Of a DNA stretch of 64,000 nucleotides, positions 17,132-25,544 are shown one piece after another. Below the pieces are notes generated by a model, which saw only the letters and a list, made by a program, of their open reading frames with translations, did no database searches and was not told the origin of the DNA. Each line of letters starts with the position of its first letter. The first letter of the stretch is position 1. The DNA is from Ilyomonas sp963790435 (GTDB lineage Bacteria > Bacteroidota > Bacteroidia > Chitinophagales > Chitinophagaceae). The stretch spans positions 1,736,001 through 1,800,000 of the forward strand of contig CAWBOI010000001.1 of the NCBI GenBank assembly GCA_963790435.1, written 5' to 3'. Made by a program: the position numbers and the translations under genes.

Positions 17132-18877
17132 ATGAAAAACTCATTTCTTCTTCTCATCTTTTCTTTTGTAAGTACATTTGTTTTTGCACAAAAAATATCA
17201 GACAGCATTGTGCTTAATCAACTTGGCTTTTATCCGGCCGCGCCGAAGATTGCGGTGGTAAAAGGCAGCACAACATCGGCTTCTTTTGATGTCATCAATA
17301 CAGAAACCAACAAGGTTGTTTATAAAGGAAAGTTGGGCGAATTAAAGCAATCCAAAAACTCATCAACCCAAACAAGAATTATTGATTTTACTTTATTTAC
17401 AAAACCGGGAAATTATAAAATCAACATTCCTTCGGTCGGTGATTCTTATCCTTTTATCATTGCTGAAAATGCAAATCATGCTGTAGCCGTAGCTTCTTTA
17501 AAAGGCTTTTATTTTATCCGTTCCAATATACCATTAGAAGAAAGATATGCAGGCAAATGGCATCGCGCTGCAGGGCATCCCGATACGGCTGTTTTGGTTC
17601 ATTCATCGGCTGCTTCAAAAGAGCGACCGGAGGGCACTGTTATCTCTACACCGGGCGGTTGGTACGATGCCGGTGATTACAACAAATACATTGTGAACAG
17701 CGGCATCACGATGGGTACTTTGTTATCGGCGTATGAAGACTTTTCTTCTTACTTCGACACACTTACAACCAACATTCCTCAAATCGGTAACGGTGTGCCC
17801 GATATTTTGAATGAAGCGGTTTATAACCTTCGTTGGATGTTAACCATGCAAGACCCCAATGATGGCGGTGTATATCACAAATGCACCAATGCTGCTTTTG
17901 ATGGCATGGTAATGCCAGGCGTTACCAAACTGCCGCGTTATGTGGTGCAAAAAGGAACGGCTGCCACCCTTGATTTTGCTGCTGTTACCGCACAGGCAGC
18001 CCGAATATTGGGCAAGTACAAACAGGTGCTTCCGGGCTTGATGGATAGTTGTATCAAAGCTTCGCAGAAAGCATGGCAGTGGGCATTGCAACATCCTGAT
18101 TCGGCGTATAATCAAAACAAAAACAATCAAATTTTCAAGCCTGCGATTACCACTGGTGATTATGGCGATAACAACTTTAGTGATGAATGGTTTTGGGCTG
18201 CGTGTGAGTTGTATACTACTACACATGATGAACAATATTGGCAAACCATTTCAAAAACAATAAATGCAAAACTTATGCTTCCATCATGGGGCAATGTTCA
18301 CGCATTGGGTGTTTATACTTTGGTAAGAACCAAACCGGCGGCTCATACAAACGAGATAAAAGAAAGATCGGATGCTGTTGTATCTTTTGCTGATCAATTC
18401 TTACAAAAGAAAGACAACAATGCATTTGAAACGGTAATGGGCGGTTCAATGAACGATTTTAACTGGGGCAGTAATTCCAATGCAGCGAACCAAGGCATTG
18501 CTTTACTCAATGCTTATTCAATCACCAAACAAAAGAAATATCTTGATGGCGCATTAAGCAATCTCGATTATATTTTAGGTAGAAATGCAACAGGCTATTG
18601 TTTTGTAACCGGCATTGGAACCCATAGTACAATGCATCCGCATCATCGCCCTTCAGTGGCGGATGATATTGTAGAACCTGTGCCTGGATTAATGGCTGGA
18701 GGACCGAATCCGGGAAGACAAGACAACTGTAGCGGCTACCAGCACTTTGAACCCGAAACCTGTTATTTAGATGATGCCTGCTCGTATGCGAGCAACGAAA
18801 TTGCCATCAACTGGAATGCACCGTTGGTGTATCTTTCCAATGCAATAGAAGCCTTGCAGAAAGCGGCTCATCATTAG
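17132..18877 (+). CDS. GH9 endoglucanase with N-terminal Ig-like domain
   Basis: A 581-residue exported hydrolase. After a signal peptide (ending FVFAQ) comes an Ig-like CelD_N domain (about residues 25-110, VLNQLGFYPAAPKIAVV) and then the (alpha/alpha)6 GH9 catalytic domain. The catalytic aspartates are in GGWYDAGDYNKY (Asp179 and Asp182), a substrate-binding block is GTHSTMHPHHRPS, and the acid is in ASNEIAINWNAPLVY near Glu556. GH9 enzymes cleave beta-1,4-glucan, and some act on glucomannan or mixed-linkage glucan. As last gene of the mannan run it probably cuts the glucan parts of glucomannan or cellulose; the spacing to the esterase gene is 43 bases. Confidence 0.9.
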   Translation: MKNSFLLLIFSFVSTFVFAQKISDSIVLNQLGFYPAAPKIAVVKGSTTSASFDVINTETNKVVYKGKLGELKQSKNSSTQTRIIDFTLFTKPGNYKINIPSVGDSYPFIIAENANHAVAVASLKGFYFIRSNIPLEERYAGKWHRAAGHPDTAVLVHSSAASKERPEGTVISTPGGWYDAGDYNKYIVNSGITMGTLLSAYEDFSSYFDTLTTNIPQIGNGVPDILNEAVYNLRWMLTMQDPNDGGVYHKCTNAAFDGMVMPGVTKLPRYVVQKGTAATLDFAAVTAQAARILGKYKQVLPGLMDSCIKASQKAWQWALQHPDSAYNQNKNNQIFKPAITTGDYGDNNFSDEWFWAACELYTTTHDEQYWQTISKTINAKLMLPSWGNVHALGVYTLVRTKPAAHTNEIKERSDAVVSFADQFLQKKDNNAFETVMGGSMNDFNWGSNSNAANQGIALLNAYSITKQKKYLDGALSNLDYILGRNATGYCFVTGIGTHSTMHPHHRPSVADDIVEPVPGLMAGGPNPGRQDNCSGYQHFEPETCYLDDACSYASNEIAINWNAPLVYLSNAIEALQKAAHH

Positions 18878-18878
18878 T

Positions 18879-18901
18879 GCAAAAACAAAAGCAAAAACAA
18901 A
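18879..18901 (+). repeat. Tandem pair of the GCAAAAACAAA word
   Basis: Two exact copies of GCAAAAACAAA stand side by side (18879-18889 and 18891-18901), one base after the GH9 stop codon. This is the only tandem pair seen among about fifty copies of the word in the window. Confidence 0.85.
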
Positions 18902-18908
18902 AGGGAAA

Positions 18909-19025
18909 CTAATTGGTTGGGCCGAGCGGCTGGTCGTTGGTTTCTCTCTGGCGTTTTCCTTTGCGCGAAAACCAGGCGATAACAAAAACTATGGCAACAA
19001 CAATAGCGGCAACGATAAACGTAGG
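18909..19025 (-). pseudogene. Possible remnant of a small membrane protein gene
   Basis: On the minus strand a 38-codon open frame without ATG, GTG or TTG start encodes a hydrophobic stretch (FIVAAIVVAIVFVIAWF) followed by a basic hydrophilic tail (SRKGKRQRETND) and a stop at 18909-18911. A TAA directly precedes it in frame. One transmembrane helix plus charged tail is a common small-protein design in Bacteroidota, so this may be a truncated or frameshifted small gene. The evidence is composition only. Confidence 0.3.
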
Positions 19026-19122
19026 TTATGATTGTATGGTGTGAACGATTGGAGATGAAAGCGCAAACTTTGTACCGCCTGTCCTTCTTTTAAAAGACAT
19101 ACAATCTCTTGTCTTTTTTGTA

Positions 19123-19166
19123 CAAAACCAAAAGCTCGCCTTCAAATGAAGCGGGCTTTTGGTTTT
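19123..19166. terminator. Bidirectional terminator built from an inverted motif pair
   Basis: CAAAACCAAAAGC on the left is answered by GCTTTTGGTTTTA on the right; the arms 19124-19135 and 19155-19166 pair over 12 bases and extend inward through a GC-rich part to TTC/GAA around an AAAT loop. It lies between the convergent GH9 gene and the first RND gene and has A and T tracts for both directions. A weaker hairpin (AAAAGACA/TGTCTTTT, 19093-19118) precedes it. Confidence 0.7.
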
Positions 19167-19188
19167 ATCATTTATACCATTTTAAATA

Positions 19189-19225
19189 AGAACGCTGACA
19201 GGGTTCGGAACCCTGTCAGCGTTCT
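19189..19225. repeat. Near-perfect palindrome between convergent genes
   Basis: Two exactly complementary 18-base arms, AGAACGCTGACAGGGTTC and its reverse complement, are separated by one G. The element is 25 bases from the end of the RND gene and could extrude as a cruciform or act as a terminator or binding site. It has no T tract. It is similar in type to short CCCTGTCA hairpins found between genes in Bacteroidota. Confidence 0.8.
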
Positions 19226-19250
19226 GCAATGCAGTCAATTGAAAATAGTA

Positions 19251-22200
19251 TTATCTCTTTTTATCATCCGGTGGCAAATCGTAAGGAATACCATGTTCGG
19301 CTTCCAAGGCTTTTAATTTCAGCTCTTCCAGCTTGCGTTTGCTATATGCCAGTTTGGAAATAAGCATAAATAACACAGGCACAATAAAGATGGCCAATGC
19401 AGTAGCCGCCAGCATTCCGCCCAACACCGTCCAGCCAATGGTAGAACGCGCTACACCACCTGCGCCGGTTGCAAATGCCAGCGGCATTACACCCAGAATA
19501 AAGGCGAGCGACGTCATGATAATCGGGCGCAAACGCAGCTTTACCGCTTCTAATGTAGCAGGCAGTAAAGCCATGCCATTGTCCACTCTTTCTTTAGCAA
19601 ACTCAACAATTAAGATGGCATTTTTGGCAGCCAATCCAATCAGGGTAATCAAACCAATTTGGGCATATACGTTCAGGCTTAAACGAGGTATTAAAGTGAG
19701 GGTAAGAATGGCGCCAAACATACCAACCGGTACGGCTAGCAACACAGAGAATGGCACCGCCCAGCTTTCGTATAAAGCAGCCAAAAAAAGAAACACAAAC
19801 AAAATAGAAAGCGCAAAAATGATGGTGGATGTGTTGCCGCTTTGCACTTCCTGCCGGCTCAGGCCGCTGAAATCAAAACCATAGCCCGCAGGCAATGTTT
19901 TGGCTGCCACTTCGCGCAGTGCAGTAATGGCATCGCCACTGCTATAGCCCGGCTTTGTACCACCATTGATTTCAGCAGTTCTGAATAAATTGTAATGAGA
20001 AATTAACGGCGCACTTTCAGCTACGCTATAACTTACCACCGTGCTTAACGGCAGCATGTTTCCGGCAGAATTGCGCACATAATATTTATTTAGATTATTG
20101 ATGTCGGCACGATAAGCCGTATCTGCCTGCGCCACCACGCGGAAGTTGCGCCCGTATGCCGTAAAATCGTTCACATAACGGCTGCCCATAAAGGTTTGCA
20201 TCGTGTTATAAACATCGCTTAACGATACGCCCAACTTCTTGCATTGTTCACGGTCAACATTCAAATTATAATTGGGCGTGCTGGCAGTAAAAAATGTAAA
20301 CACGCCTTGCAGTTCGGGACGCTGGTTGGCGGCTGCCACAAAGCTTTGCACCACTTTGGCAAACTGCGGCAAACTATCGTTAGCCTCCTGTTCCTGCAAC
20401 TCGAAAGTAAAACCGCCGGTATTGCCCAAGCCTGGAATGGCAGGTGGTGAAACCACAACAAAATTGGCACCTTTAATAGAGGCAAATCTCTTTTGCAGAG
20501 TAGAAACCAAACCAGTTGCTACCAGCGAATCGCTCTTGCGTTCGTCCCAGGGTTGCAACTGGCAGAACACCGTGCCGCTGTTTGTTTTTGCAGCACCTGT
20601 AATGCCATTGTAACCACCCAAAGCAGCAAAGTGCAGAATGCCTTTAGTGTGTTGTAAAATGTTCATCATGCTATCCAGCACCTGTAAGCTGCGGGCAGTG
20701 GAAGAAGCTTCGGGAAGTTCATACGTCATAATCAACCGGCCTTCATCTTCCGATGGAATAAAACCTGTGGGTTTGCTTTTGAACAAAAAGAAGGTGGCAA
20801 CAAACAAACAAATGAGAAAGATGACCACATAACGCGAGCCTTTAATCACTTTTCTTACACCAATCGTATAACGCAAGGTTACGCGGTTGAACCAGGTATT
20901 GAATTTGAAAAACAATTTGTTCAAACCTGTACCTTCTTTGTTTACTTTAGAAGGCTTGAGCATTAATGAACACAATGCCGGTGTTAACGATAAGGCAACG
21001 AATGCAGAGATAATAACCGAGATAGCAATGGTAATGGCAAACTGCTGATACAAACGTCCGATGATGCCCGGAATAAAGCCCACCGGCACAAACACCGCAG
21101 CCAATATCAAAGCAATGGCAATTACAGGACCTGATATATCTTTCATTGCTTTGTGTGTAGCTTCTTTTGCCGATAAATTTTCAACATCAATGTAATGCTG
21201 AACGGCTTCCACCACCACAATAGCATCATCTACCACAATACCAATGGCCAGCACAAAACCAAACATGGTTAATGTGTTGATGGTAAAACCTAAGGGAACA
21301 AAGAAGGCAAAAGTTCCGATGATGGAAACCGGAATGGCAAGCACCGGAATGAGCGTAGCCCGCCAGTTTTGCAAAAAGAGGAACACTACTACCGTTACCA
21401 GCAACAAGGCAATGAGTAAGGTGTGAATCACTTCGCTGATTGAAACCCTTACCACCGTTACCGATTCAAAAGGAATGACATAATCAATGTCTTTTGGAAA
21501 TGATTTCTTTAGCGTTTCCATTTGCGTAACAACACCGTTGGCAACATCAATGGCATTACTGCCAGGTGCCTGGTAAATGAGCAAATAAGAAGCTCGTTTT
21601 TTATCAACAAATGAATTACTGCTGTAACTGAACTTGCCGAGCTGCACACGGGCAACATCTTTTAAATATACCAGCGAACCGTCCTGCGGGTTGGTGCGGA
21701 TGATTACATTTTTAAACTGATCTTCCGTACTCAAACGGCTGTTGGTCATTACCGTATATTCAAATGCCTGCGATGCCAGTTGTGGCGATGAACCTACCGA
21801 ACCCGCTGCAATCTGAACGTTCTGTTCCTGCAAGGCATTGACTACTTCGTTGGCGGTAATATTCAGTTGCGCCAGCTTGTCGGGGTTAAGCCAGATGCGC
21901 ATACTGAAATCATCGGCACGCGTAAAAATATCGCCCACGCCGTTCACACGTTTCAAAGCATCCTGCACATAAATGTTGGTGTAATTATCCACAAAAGAAA
22001 CACCGTGTGTGCCGTTAGGCGAATACATGGCAACCAGCATCAGGATGCTTGGATTTCTTTTGCGCGTGGTGATACCCAAACGTGTAACATCGGAAGGAAT
22101 TTGCGGCGAGGCAATGCTTACGCGGTTTTGAATGTCAAGCGCAGCAATGTCGGGGTTGGTACCGATTTTTAATGAAACGGTAACCGAAGAGCGACCATCG

Positions 22201-22454
22201 TTGGTGCTGTTGCTTTGGATATAATCCATGCCGGGCGTACCGTTTACCTGGGTTTCAATGGGCGTGGTAACGGTTTGCTCTACCGTTTGCGCATCCGCGC
22301 CGGTAAAGGCCGCTGCTATTTGCACAGTTGGCGGAGTAATATCAGGATACTGGCTGATGGCTAAATTTAAAATTGCCAATGTGCCGATTAATAAAATCAC
22401 AACCGATGTAACAATGGCTGTTACGGGTCGGCGTATAAAAGTATCTGCAATCAT
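19251..22454 (-). CDS. RND multidrug efflux pump inner membrane subunit (HAE1/AcrB type), system 1
   Basis: A 1,067-residue proton-driven RND transporter of the AcrB/MexB type, the trimeric inner membrane pump of a tripartite efflux system. It begins with MIADTFIRRPVTAIVTSVVILLIGTLAI and has twelve predicted helices with two large periplasmic loops. Helix 4 carries the proton-relay VLAIGIVVDDAIVVVEAV with the Asp-Asp pair; GINYAQIGLITLIGLAAKNAILIVEFA and RPIIMTSLAFILGVMPLAFATGAGG are the C-terminal signatures. It is the third gene of an OMF-MFP-RND minus-strand operon, 208 bases after the adaptor gene. Family knowledge suggests export of hydrophobic or amphipathic compounds; the substrates are unknown. 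Confidence 0.92.
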   Translation of the reverse strand: MIADTFIRRPVTAIVTSVVILLIGTLAILNLAISQYPDITPPTVQIAAAFTGADAQTVEQTVTTPIETQVNGTPGMDYIQSNSTNDGRSSVTVSLKIGTNPDIAALDIQNRVSIASPQIPSDVTRLGITTRKRNPSILMLVAMYSPNGTHGVSFVDNYTNIYVQDALKRVNGVGDIFTRADDFSMRIWLNPDKLAQLNITANEVVNALQEQNVQIAAGSVGSSPQLASQAFEYTVMTNSRLSTEDQFKNVIIRTNPQDGSLVYLKDVARVQLGKFSYSSNSFVDKKRASYLLIYQAPGSNAIDVANGVVTQMETLKKSFPKDIDYVIPFESVTVVRVSISEVIHTLLIALLLVTVVVFLFLQNWRATLIPVLAIPVSIIGTFAFFVPLGFTINTLTMFGFVLAIGIVVDDAIVVVEAVQHYIDVENLSAKEATHKAMKDISGPVIAIALILAAVFVPVGFIPGIIGRLYQQFAITIAISVIISAFVALSLTPALCSLMLKPSKVNKEGTGLNKLFFKFNTWFNRVTLRYTIGVRKVIKGSRYVVIFLICLFVATFFLFKSKPTGFIPSEDEGRLIMTYELPEASSTARSLQVLDSMMNILQHTKGILHFAALGGYNGITGAAKTNSGTVFCQLQPWDERKSDSLVATGLVSTLQKRFASIKGANFVVVSPPAIPGLGNTGGFTFELQEQEANDSLPQFAKVVQSFVAAANQRPELQGVFTFFTASTPNYNLNVDREQCKKLGVSLSDVYNTMQTFMGSRYVNDFTAYGRNFRVVAQADTAYRADINNLNKYYVRNSAGNMLPLSTVVSYSVAESAPLISHYNLFRTAEINGGTKPGYSSGDAITALREVAAKTLPAGYGFDFSGLSRQEVQSGNTSTIIFALSILFVFLFLAALYESWAVPFSVLLAVPVGMFGAILTLTLIPRLSLNVYAQIGLITLIGLAAKNAILIVEFAKERVDNGMALLPATLEAVKLRLRPIIMTSLAFILGVMPLAFATGAGGVARSTIGWTVLGGMLAATALAIFIVPVLFMLISKLAYSKRKLEELKLKALEAEHGIPYDLPPDDKKR

Positions 22455-22589
22455 AAGTTTATCTTTCTTCTCTCTTCAATATCAAATTGCTGTTGTAAGA
22501 ATAATCAATACAAAATACAGTTGGAGTCAGGCAGCCGTTTATTTGTGTTCAATCTTGTTGTTTCTTTTTGCCGTCTTTTCTTAACTCTT

Positions 22590-22652
22590 TTCTTCTTGAA
22601 TACTAATTCTTGCTTCTCCTCTCTTGCTCCTTGTTTCTTGATTCTTGAATCT
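22590..22652. repeat. CTTGATTCTTGAATC-type degenerate repeat between adaptor and pump genes
   Basis: The gap between the RND start (22454) and the adaptor end (22663) contains repeated CTTG, ATTCTTG and CTCTTGC units. On the minus strand these read as AAGATTCAAGAATCAAG-like repeats, the same family as the GATTCAA repeats found inside ispG at 46124-46151. The run ends directly in the exact word TTTGTTTTTGC (22652-22662), which abuts the adaptor stop codon. Confidence 0.55.
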
Positions 22653-22662
22653 TTGTTTTTGC

Positions 22663-23841
22663 CTATTTTTTTGCCGAATCGCTGTATGCTGTCTTCTGTG
22701 CATTTTTCATCTGCGTGCTGTCCGTTCCGCCTAATTTTACTTTTGTGCCTTCTTTCAATTTTTGTACACCATCCGTTACAATGGTTTGATTTTCTTCTAA
22801 GCCCGATTTTACAATTACATTTTCGTTGATGCGTCTGCCCAATACCACTTTCTTTTGCATCGCTTTGCTGCTATCGCCCACAACGTACACTGAGTATTCG
22901 CCCATTTGTTCAATCACCGCTTTGTAAGGAATGAGCATTTGTTTTTCGTTCGCATCATTGTTCTTCACTCTTACATTGCAAGTCATTCCTGCACGAAGCG
23001 TAAGGTCTTTGTTAGGAAACGTAAGCCGCACTTTTATGGTTCCGGTTTGCGGATCAACAGCACGGTCAATTAAATAGATGCTTCCTTCTTTTAGATAAAT
23101 ATAACCGCCTGGCAAACTGATGGTAAATATCGAATCGGAGGGCTTGCTTCCTTTGGTTTGCATTTGCACGAAGCGGGGCAAATCTTTTTGATCAATGGAA
23201 AAATCAACCGCCATCGGATCATCTGATGATACCGTATTCAACACAGTTGTGCCCGGCGAAACAGCGGCTCCGTACTTTACCTGCGAGATGCCAATGGTGC
23301 CACTCACCGGCGCATAAATGGTTGAATATCTCAAATTGGTTTGCACCGCTTGTATGTTGGCCTGTTGCGCTGCCACCTGGCTTTTAGCGCTGTTTAAATC
23401 AGCAATGGAATGTTCCAGCACCTGTCGGGCAATGGCATCCTGCTGCGCAAGTTGCTGATAACGGTCGGCATCCTGTTGCGCTCTCGCTTCAGCGGCTTTG
23501 GCAACATTCAAATTAGCAACCGCCTGCTCATACAAACCCTGGTATTGTTGCTGGTCAATGCTATACAATTTTTGCCCTTTGGTTACATGCTGACCATCTT
23601 TAAAATAAATGCCGTTGATATAGCCCAACACCTGCGCCCGAATATCAACCTGGTTCAACGGGGTAACGGTTGCCGGATATTCATCAAAATAAACCACGGC
23701 TGTGTCTTTTACCTGCGTTACGCCAACCGGAACGGCAGGTGGCGGCTGGTTTGTTTTTGCATCATTTTTTTGCTTGCTGCCGCAAGAAAAAAGAGCCATC
23801 ATGATTAGTGTTGAAAGAATGTATTTCATGTTTTGATTCAT
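22663..23841 (-). CDS. RND efflux periplasmic adaptor (MFP/AcrA type) lipoprotein, system 1
   Basis: A 392-residue membrane fusion protein that links the RND pump to the outer membrane channel. The N-terminus (MNQNMKYILSTLIMMALFSC) is a lipoprotein signal with Cys20. The order is a lipoyl/barrel-sandwich half (VDIRAQVLGYINGIYFKDGQHVTKGQKLYSID), an Ala/Gln-rich coiled-coil hairpin of about 100 residues, the second lipoyl half (STIYAPVSGTIGISQVKYGA), a beta-barrel and a membrane-proximal domain ending in the EGTKVKL block. I chose the start at 23841 since upstream codons belong to the 5' leader overlapping tolC; 23829 is an alternative. It lies 34 bases after the tolC-like gene. Confidence 0.9.
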   Translation of the reverse strand: MNQNMKYILSTLIMMALFSCGSKQKNDAKTNQPPPAVPVGVTQVKDTAVVYFDEYPATVTPLNQVDIRAQVLGYINGIYFKDGQHVTKGQKLYSIDQQQYQGLYEQAVANLNVAKAAEARAQQDADRYQQLAQQDAIARQVLEHSIADLNSAKSQVAAQQANIQAVQTNLRYSTIYAPVSGTIGISQVKYGAAVSPGTTVLNTVSSDDPMAVDFSIDQKDLPRFVQMQTKGSKPSDSIFTISLPGGYIYLKEGSIYLIDRAVDPQTGTIKVRLTFPNKDLTLRAGMTCNVRVKNNDANEKQMLIPYKAVIEQMGEYSVYVVGDSSKAMQKKVVLGRRINENVIVKSGLEENQTIVTDGVQKLKEGTKVKLGGTDSTQMKNAQKTAYSDSAKK

Positions 23842-23875
23842 CAATATTTTATGAGATAATTTTAAAACGTTCTTC

Positions 23876-25216
23876 TTAATATCGAATAGCACCCAATGCT
23901 TTTTCAACGTCAAGTTTGTTGACAAGCAACTGGTACAATGCGTTGGTAAAATTGACCTGCGATGTGCGCAAGTCCGATTCAGCAACAATTACATCTAAAT
24001 AGGTTTTGATGCCGGCTTTGTATTGCAACTGCACTGTGTTGTACACTTCAGTGGCGATGCTTACATTTTCTTTTTGTGTTTCATAGTCGTACAACCCAGC
24101 TTTGTAAGCCGCAAGTGCCGAAGTGTATTCATTGCTAATGCTATCCTGCAGGGAAACAAAATTCCATTCGTTGCTTTGTAATTGCAGTTCGGCAGCGCGT
24201 ATCAAATGTGGTCGCCTAAAACCTTCGAAAATGGGGATGCTTACCGAAAGACCTGCATAAGAATTCGGATATGTATAATTGTACAATTGCTTGAAGTTAG
24301 AGCTTAAATAAGCCAGGTTATAATTGGCAAAGGCCGATACAGTGGGCAAATAACTCCACCTGTTGTATTTAAGATTGGCACGAAGTAAGCTGCGCTGTGT
24401 TCCTAATTGCTGATATTCTATGCGATTGTTTACATCCAGCTGTTGCAGCGTGTCTAACTGCGCGTCGCGTTCTAATTGCAACGAGTCGTACTGCGCTGTA
24501 AGCGTTCCGTTTTGCGGATAACCCATCAGATATTTCAGGTATGAATACTTCGCTGTAAGTTGCTCGCTGTAAGTTTTCTTTTGCGCCTTGCTGTTGTTCA
24601 AAGCGATGGTTGCGCGCTTGTAATCTATCTTATCTACAATGCCACCTTTGTACTGGTTATAAGCGTCCTGCAAACTGCGTGTGAGGCGAATGATATCATC
24701 TTCCAGTAAAGCAATTTGCTGCTCGGTACTGAGTATATCATAAAACGCTTTGCTTACTGCAACGCCAATTTCAATTTTGGTTCGAGCTGTATTTTGTCTT
24801 ACCTGCTGCCGAACATCGCCTGCCGTGCGTGATGCCAGCAACACATCGCGGTTAAAAATGTTTTGCGTTGCCGATAAGCCCAGAGCCGAAGTGTTGGCAA
24901 CGCCGGTTTGAATGATATTCCGTTTGCCGTTTGAGTCAACACCAAAAGCAGCCGAAGGCAGTTGAAAATAATGCTGGTAACTTCCTGTCAAACCAATTTG
25001 CGGATACCAGTCGGCAAGGCGGCTGTTGATTTGCTCTTCAGTAATTTGTTCTGAAAGATAGGATTGCTGGATGTAAGGCTGATGCTCCAGCGCATACTGC
25101 ACACAAGCCTGCACGGTTGCTGCACGAAGCGAAGAATCGCGGCGAATGCTTTGTGCAAAGGAGCGTGCGAACAGCAATAAAAAGATGTATAAAAGAAAGT
25201 GTCCCTTTTTTGTCAT
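23876..25216 (-). CDS. TolC-family outer membrane efflux protein, system 1
   Basis: A 446-residue outer membrane factor with signal peptide ending ARSFAQ. It contains the two TolC repeats of long amphipathic helices with beta-strand inserts: the first begins near ATVQACVQYALEHQPYIQQSYL and the second near LGTQRSLLRANLKYNRWSYLPTVSAFANYNL. The C-terminus has the usual QYKAGIKTYLDVIVAESDLRTSQ helix. It would form the trimeric exit duct of the pump encoded downstream. It is the first gene of the minus-strand operon; no regulator gene is attached to this system. Confidence 0.9.
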   Translation of the reverse strand: MTKKGHFLLYIFLLLFARSFAQSIRRDSSLRAATVQACVQYALEHQPYIQQSYLSEQITEEQINSRLADWYPQIGLTGSYQHYFQLPSAAFGVDSNGKRNIIQTGVANTSALGLSATQNIFNRDVLLASRTAGDVRQQVRQNTARTKIEIGVAVSKAFYDILSTEQQIALLEDDIIRLTRSLQDAYNQYKGGIVDKIDYKRATIALNNSKAQKKTYSEQLTAKYSYLKYLMGYPQNGTLTAQYDSLQLERDAQLDTLQQLDVNNRIEYQQLGTQRSLLRANLKYNRWSYLPTVSAFANYNLAYLSSNFKQLYNYTYPNSYAGLSVSIPIFEGFRRPHLIRAAELQLQSNEWNFVSLQDSISNEYTSALAAYKAGLYDYETQKENVSIATEVYNTVQLQYKAGIKTYLDVIVAESDLRTSQVNFTNALYQLLVNKLDVEKALGAIRY

Positions 25217-25544
25217 AGTGATTCGATTCTTTTACAAAAAACATACTAAGGAATGGAAGACGAACGGTGTTCATTCCTTATTCGGTTAACGAAGGGTGTG
25301 CAAAGGTAGGCGTAAACAAGGGTATCAATCAAACGTTTGTTTAAACTTTACAATCAGTTGACTGAAAAAACACGCGATTTGACAGAAATTAGGATTGCAT
25401 TTCTGTAGAGCAGAGGGTTTGTTTTAAAGGAAATATGGGTAAAACCAAAAGCTATGTCAGAGCGTTTTAATTAAAAAAGGCAATACACATTGTACTCTGT
25501 TTCCTTCCATTACATTTGTATTCATACAATCGAAACATTCTGCA
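25217..25544. other. Divergent intergenic region, tolC-like gene and Nramp-family gene
   Basis: This 328-base gap must hold two divergent promoters. I see a 9-of-10 copy of the CAAAACCAAA word at 25441-25450, AT-rich stretches and a few short T runs, but no strong inverted repeat, no confident TAnnTTTG box with a TTTG partner, and no open reading frame worth calling. Confidence 0.5.

Noticed and set aside
20244..20613. Opposite-strand frames of 68-113 residues inside the RND gene
   Set aside because: They are antisense shadows of a conserved efflux pump, with biased composition and no domain.
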